A stretch of 20,350 bases of DNA from a virus. Positions within the stretch are counted from its first letter, which is position 1. Each line of letters starts with the position of its first letter. Below are positions 20,143-20,350 of the stretch, piece after piece. The notes beneath the pieces were generated by a model, which did not search any database, had not been told where the DNA came from, and saw nothing but the letters and a program-made list of their open reading frames with translations. A program made the position numbers and the translations under genes. Where the stretch lies: positions 1 to 20,350 of IMG/VR virus record IMGVR_UViG_3300032011_000173; one strand, 5' to 3'.

Positions 20143-20350
20143 ATGAGTCACCCAGGCAATGATGAAATTATAGATATTAAACGAGATAATCAAACTAATC
20201 CATTAGACCCAAAACGATACGCACTAATTGATGAAATGGTACACCATGCTACTAAAATGGGAATTGGAGTAGTCCAAGAAATTGCAGAGGAAACTCTTAA
20301 AAGAAAACCAGGATGCACTATTAAAGAATTTATGAAAATTCTAGATCAGT
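20143..20350 (+). CDS. Start of a gp44-like hypothetical protein (partial)
   Basis: ATG 20143 follows AATAAGGAGATCT, 8 bases after the preceding stop. The first 69 residues are visible before the right edge: an acidic polar start (MSHPGNDEIIDIKRDNQTNP) and two helical segments (RYALIDEMVHHATKMGIGV, QEIAEETLKRKPG). I recognise no motif. N4 gp44 lies at this place in the family, between the gp43 ATPase and the SSB, so this is the best guess by position only. Confidence 0.6.
   Translation, partial: MSHPGNDEIIDIKRDNQTNPLDPKRYALIDEMVHHATKMGIGVVQEIAEETLKRKPGCTIKEFMKILDQ

Overview
The window looks like the early and replication part of an AT-rich, lytic N4-type podovirus genome (Schitoviridae-like). 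All supported genes lie on the + strand. The diagnosis rests on a combination of genes: a small T7-type RNA polymerase lacking the large N-terminal region of the T7 enzyme, a MoxR-type AAA+ ATPase with a metallopeptidase/VWA partner (N4 gp24/gp25 type), a family A DNA polymerase with proofreading domain, a Dda/RecD-like helicase, and, in order at the right end, gp42-, gp43- and gp44-like genes. The host is not identifiable from the sequence.

Left part (1-4200, presumed early region): many tiny genes are separated by strong hairpins. A 15-base element, GGCTACGCC[T/G][A/G][G/T]TAG, occurs five times (405, 964, 1619, 2127, 4136), always in a non-coding gap upstream of a gene and never, in exact form, in the 16 kb to the right. 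It can fold into a short GC stem with a 3-base TAC loop centred 11 bases before the end of the conserved block. That is the layout of promoters used by the N4 virion RNA polymerase, so I propose these are the early promoters. Recognisable products here are an AlkB-like 2-oxoglutarate/Fe(II) oxygenase and a conserved phage protein with a WRKHPNLQGYME motif. The rest are unknown, and three are one-pass membrane peptides. A 17-residue leader ORF followed by a chain of hairpins (456-661) precedes the gene at 687.

Hinge (4102-6107): the fifth element, a terminator, the T7-type RNA polymerase as one 583-residue chain, then two hairpins, the second with a nine-T tail. The early programme would make this polymerase, which would then transcribe the next region.

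Right part (6108-20350, presumed middle region): one tightly packed gene series of about 14 kb without a convincing internal terminator, where many genes overlap by 1-47 bases. It carries the MoxR ATPase, an ATP-dependent DNA ligase, the metallopeptidase/VWA protein, DNA polymerase, helicase, a RecB/Cas4-type nuclease, a tRNA with an odd anticodon arm, a double zinc-knuckle protein, a DUF6378-like protein, a large ATPase-primase protein, a Sak4-like RecA-fold ATPase and the start of a gp44-like gene. Together these make a DNA replication and recombination module. The single-stranded DNA-binding protein, virion RNA polymerase and structural genes expected for this family would lie outside the window.
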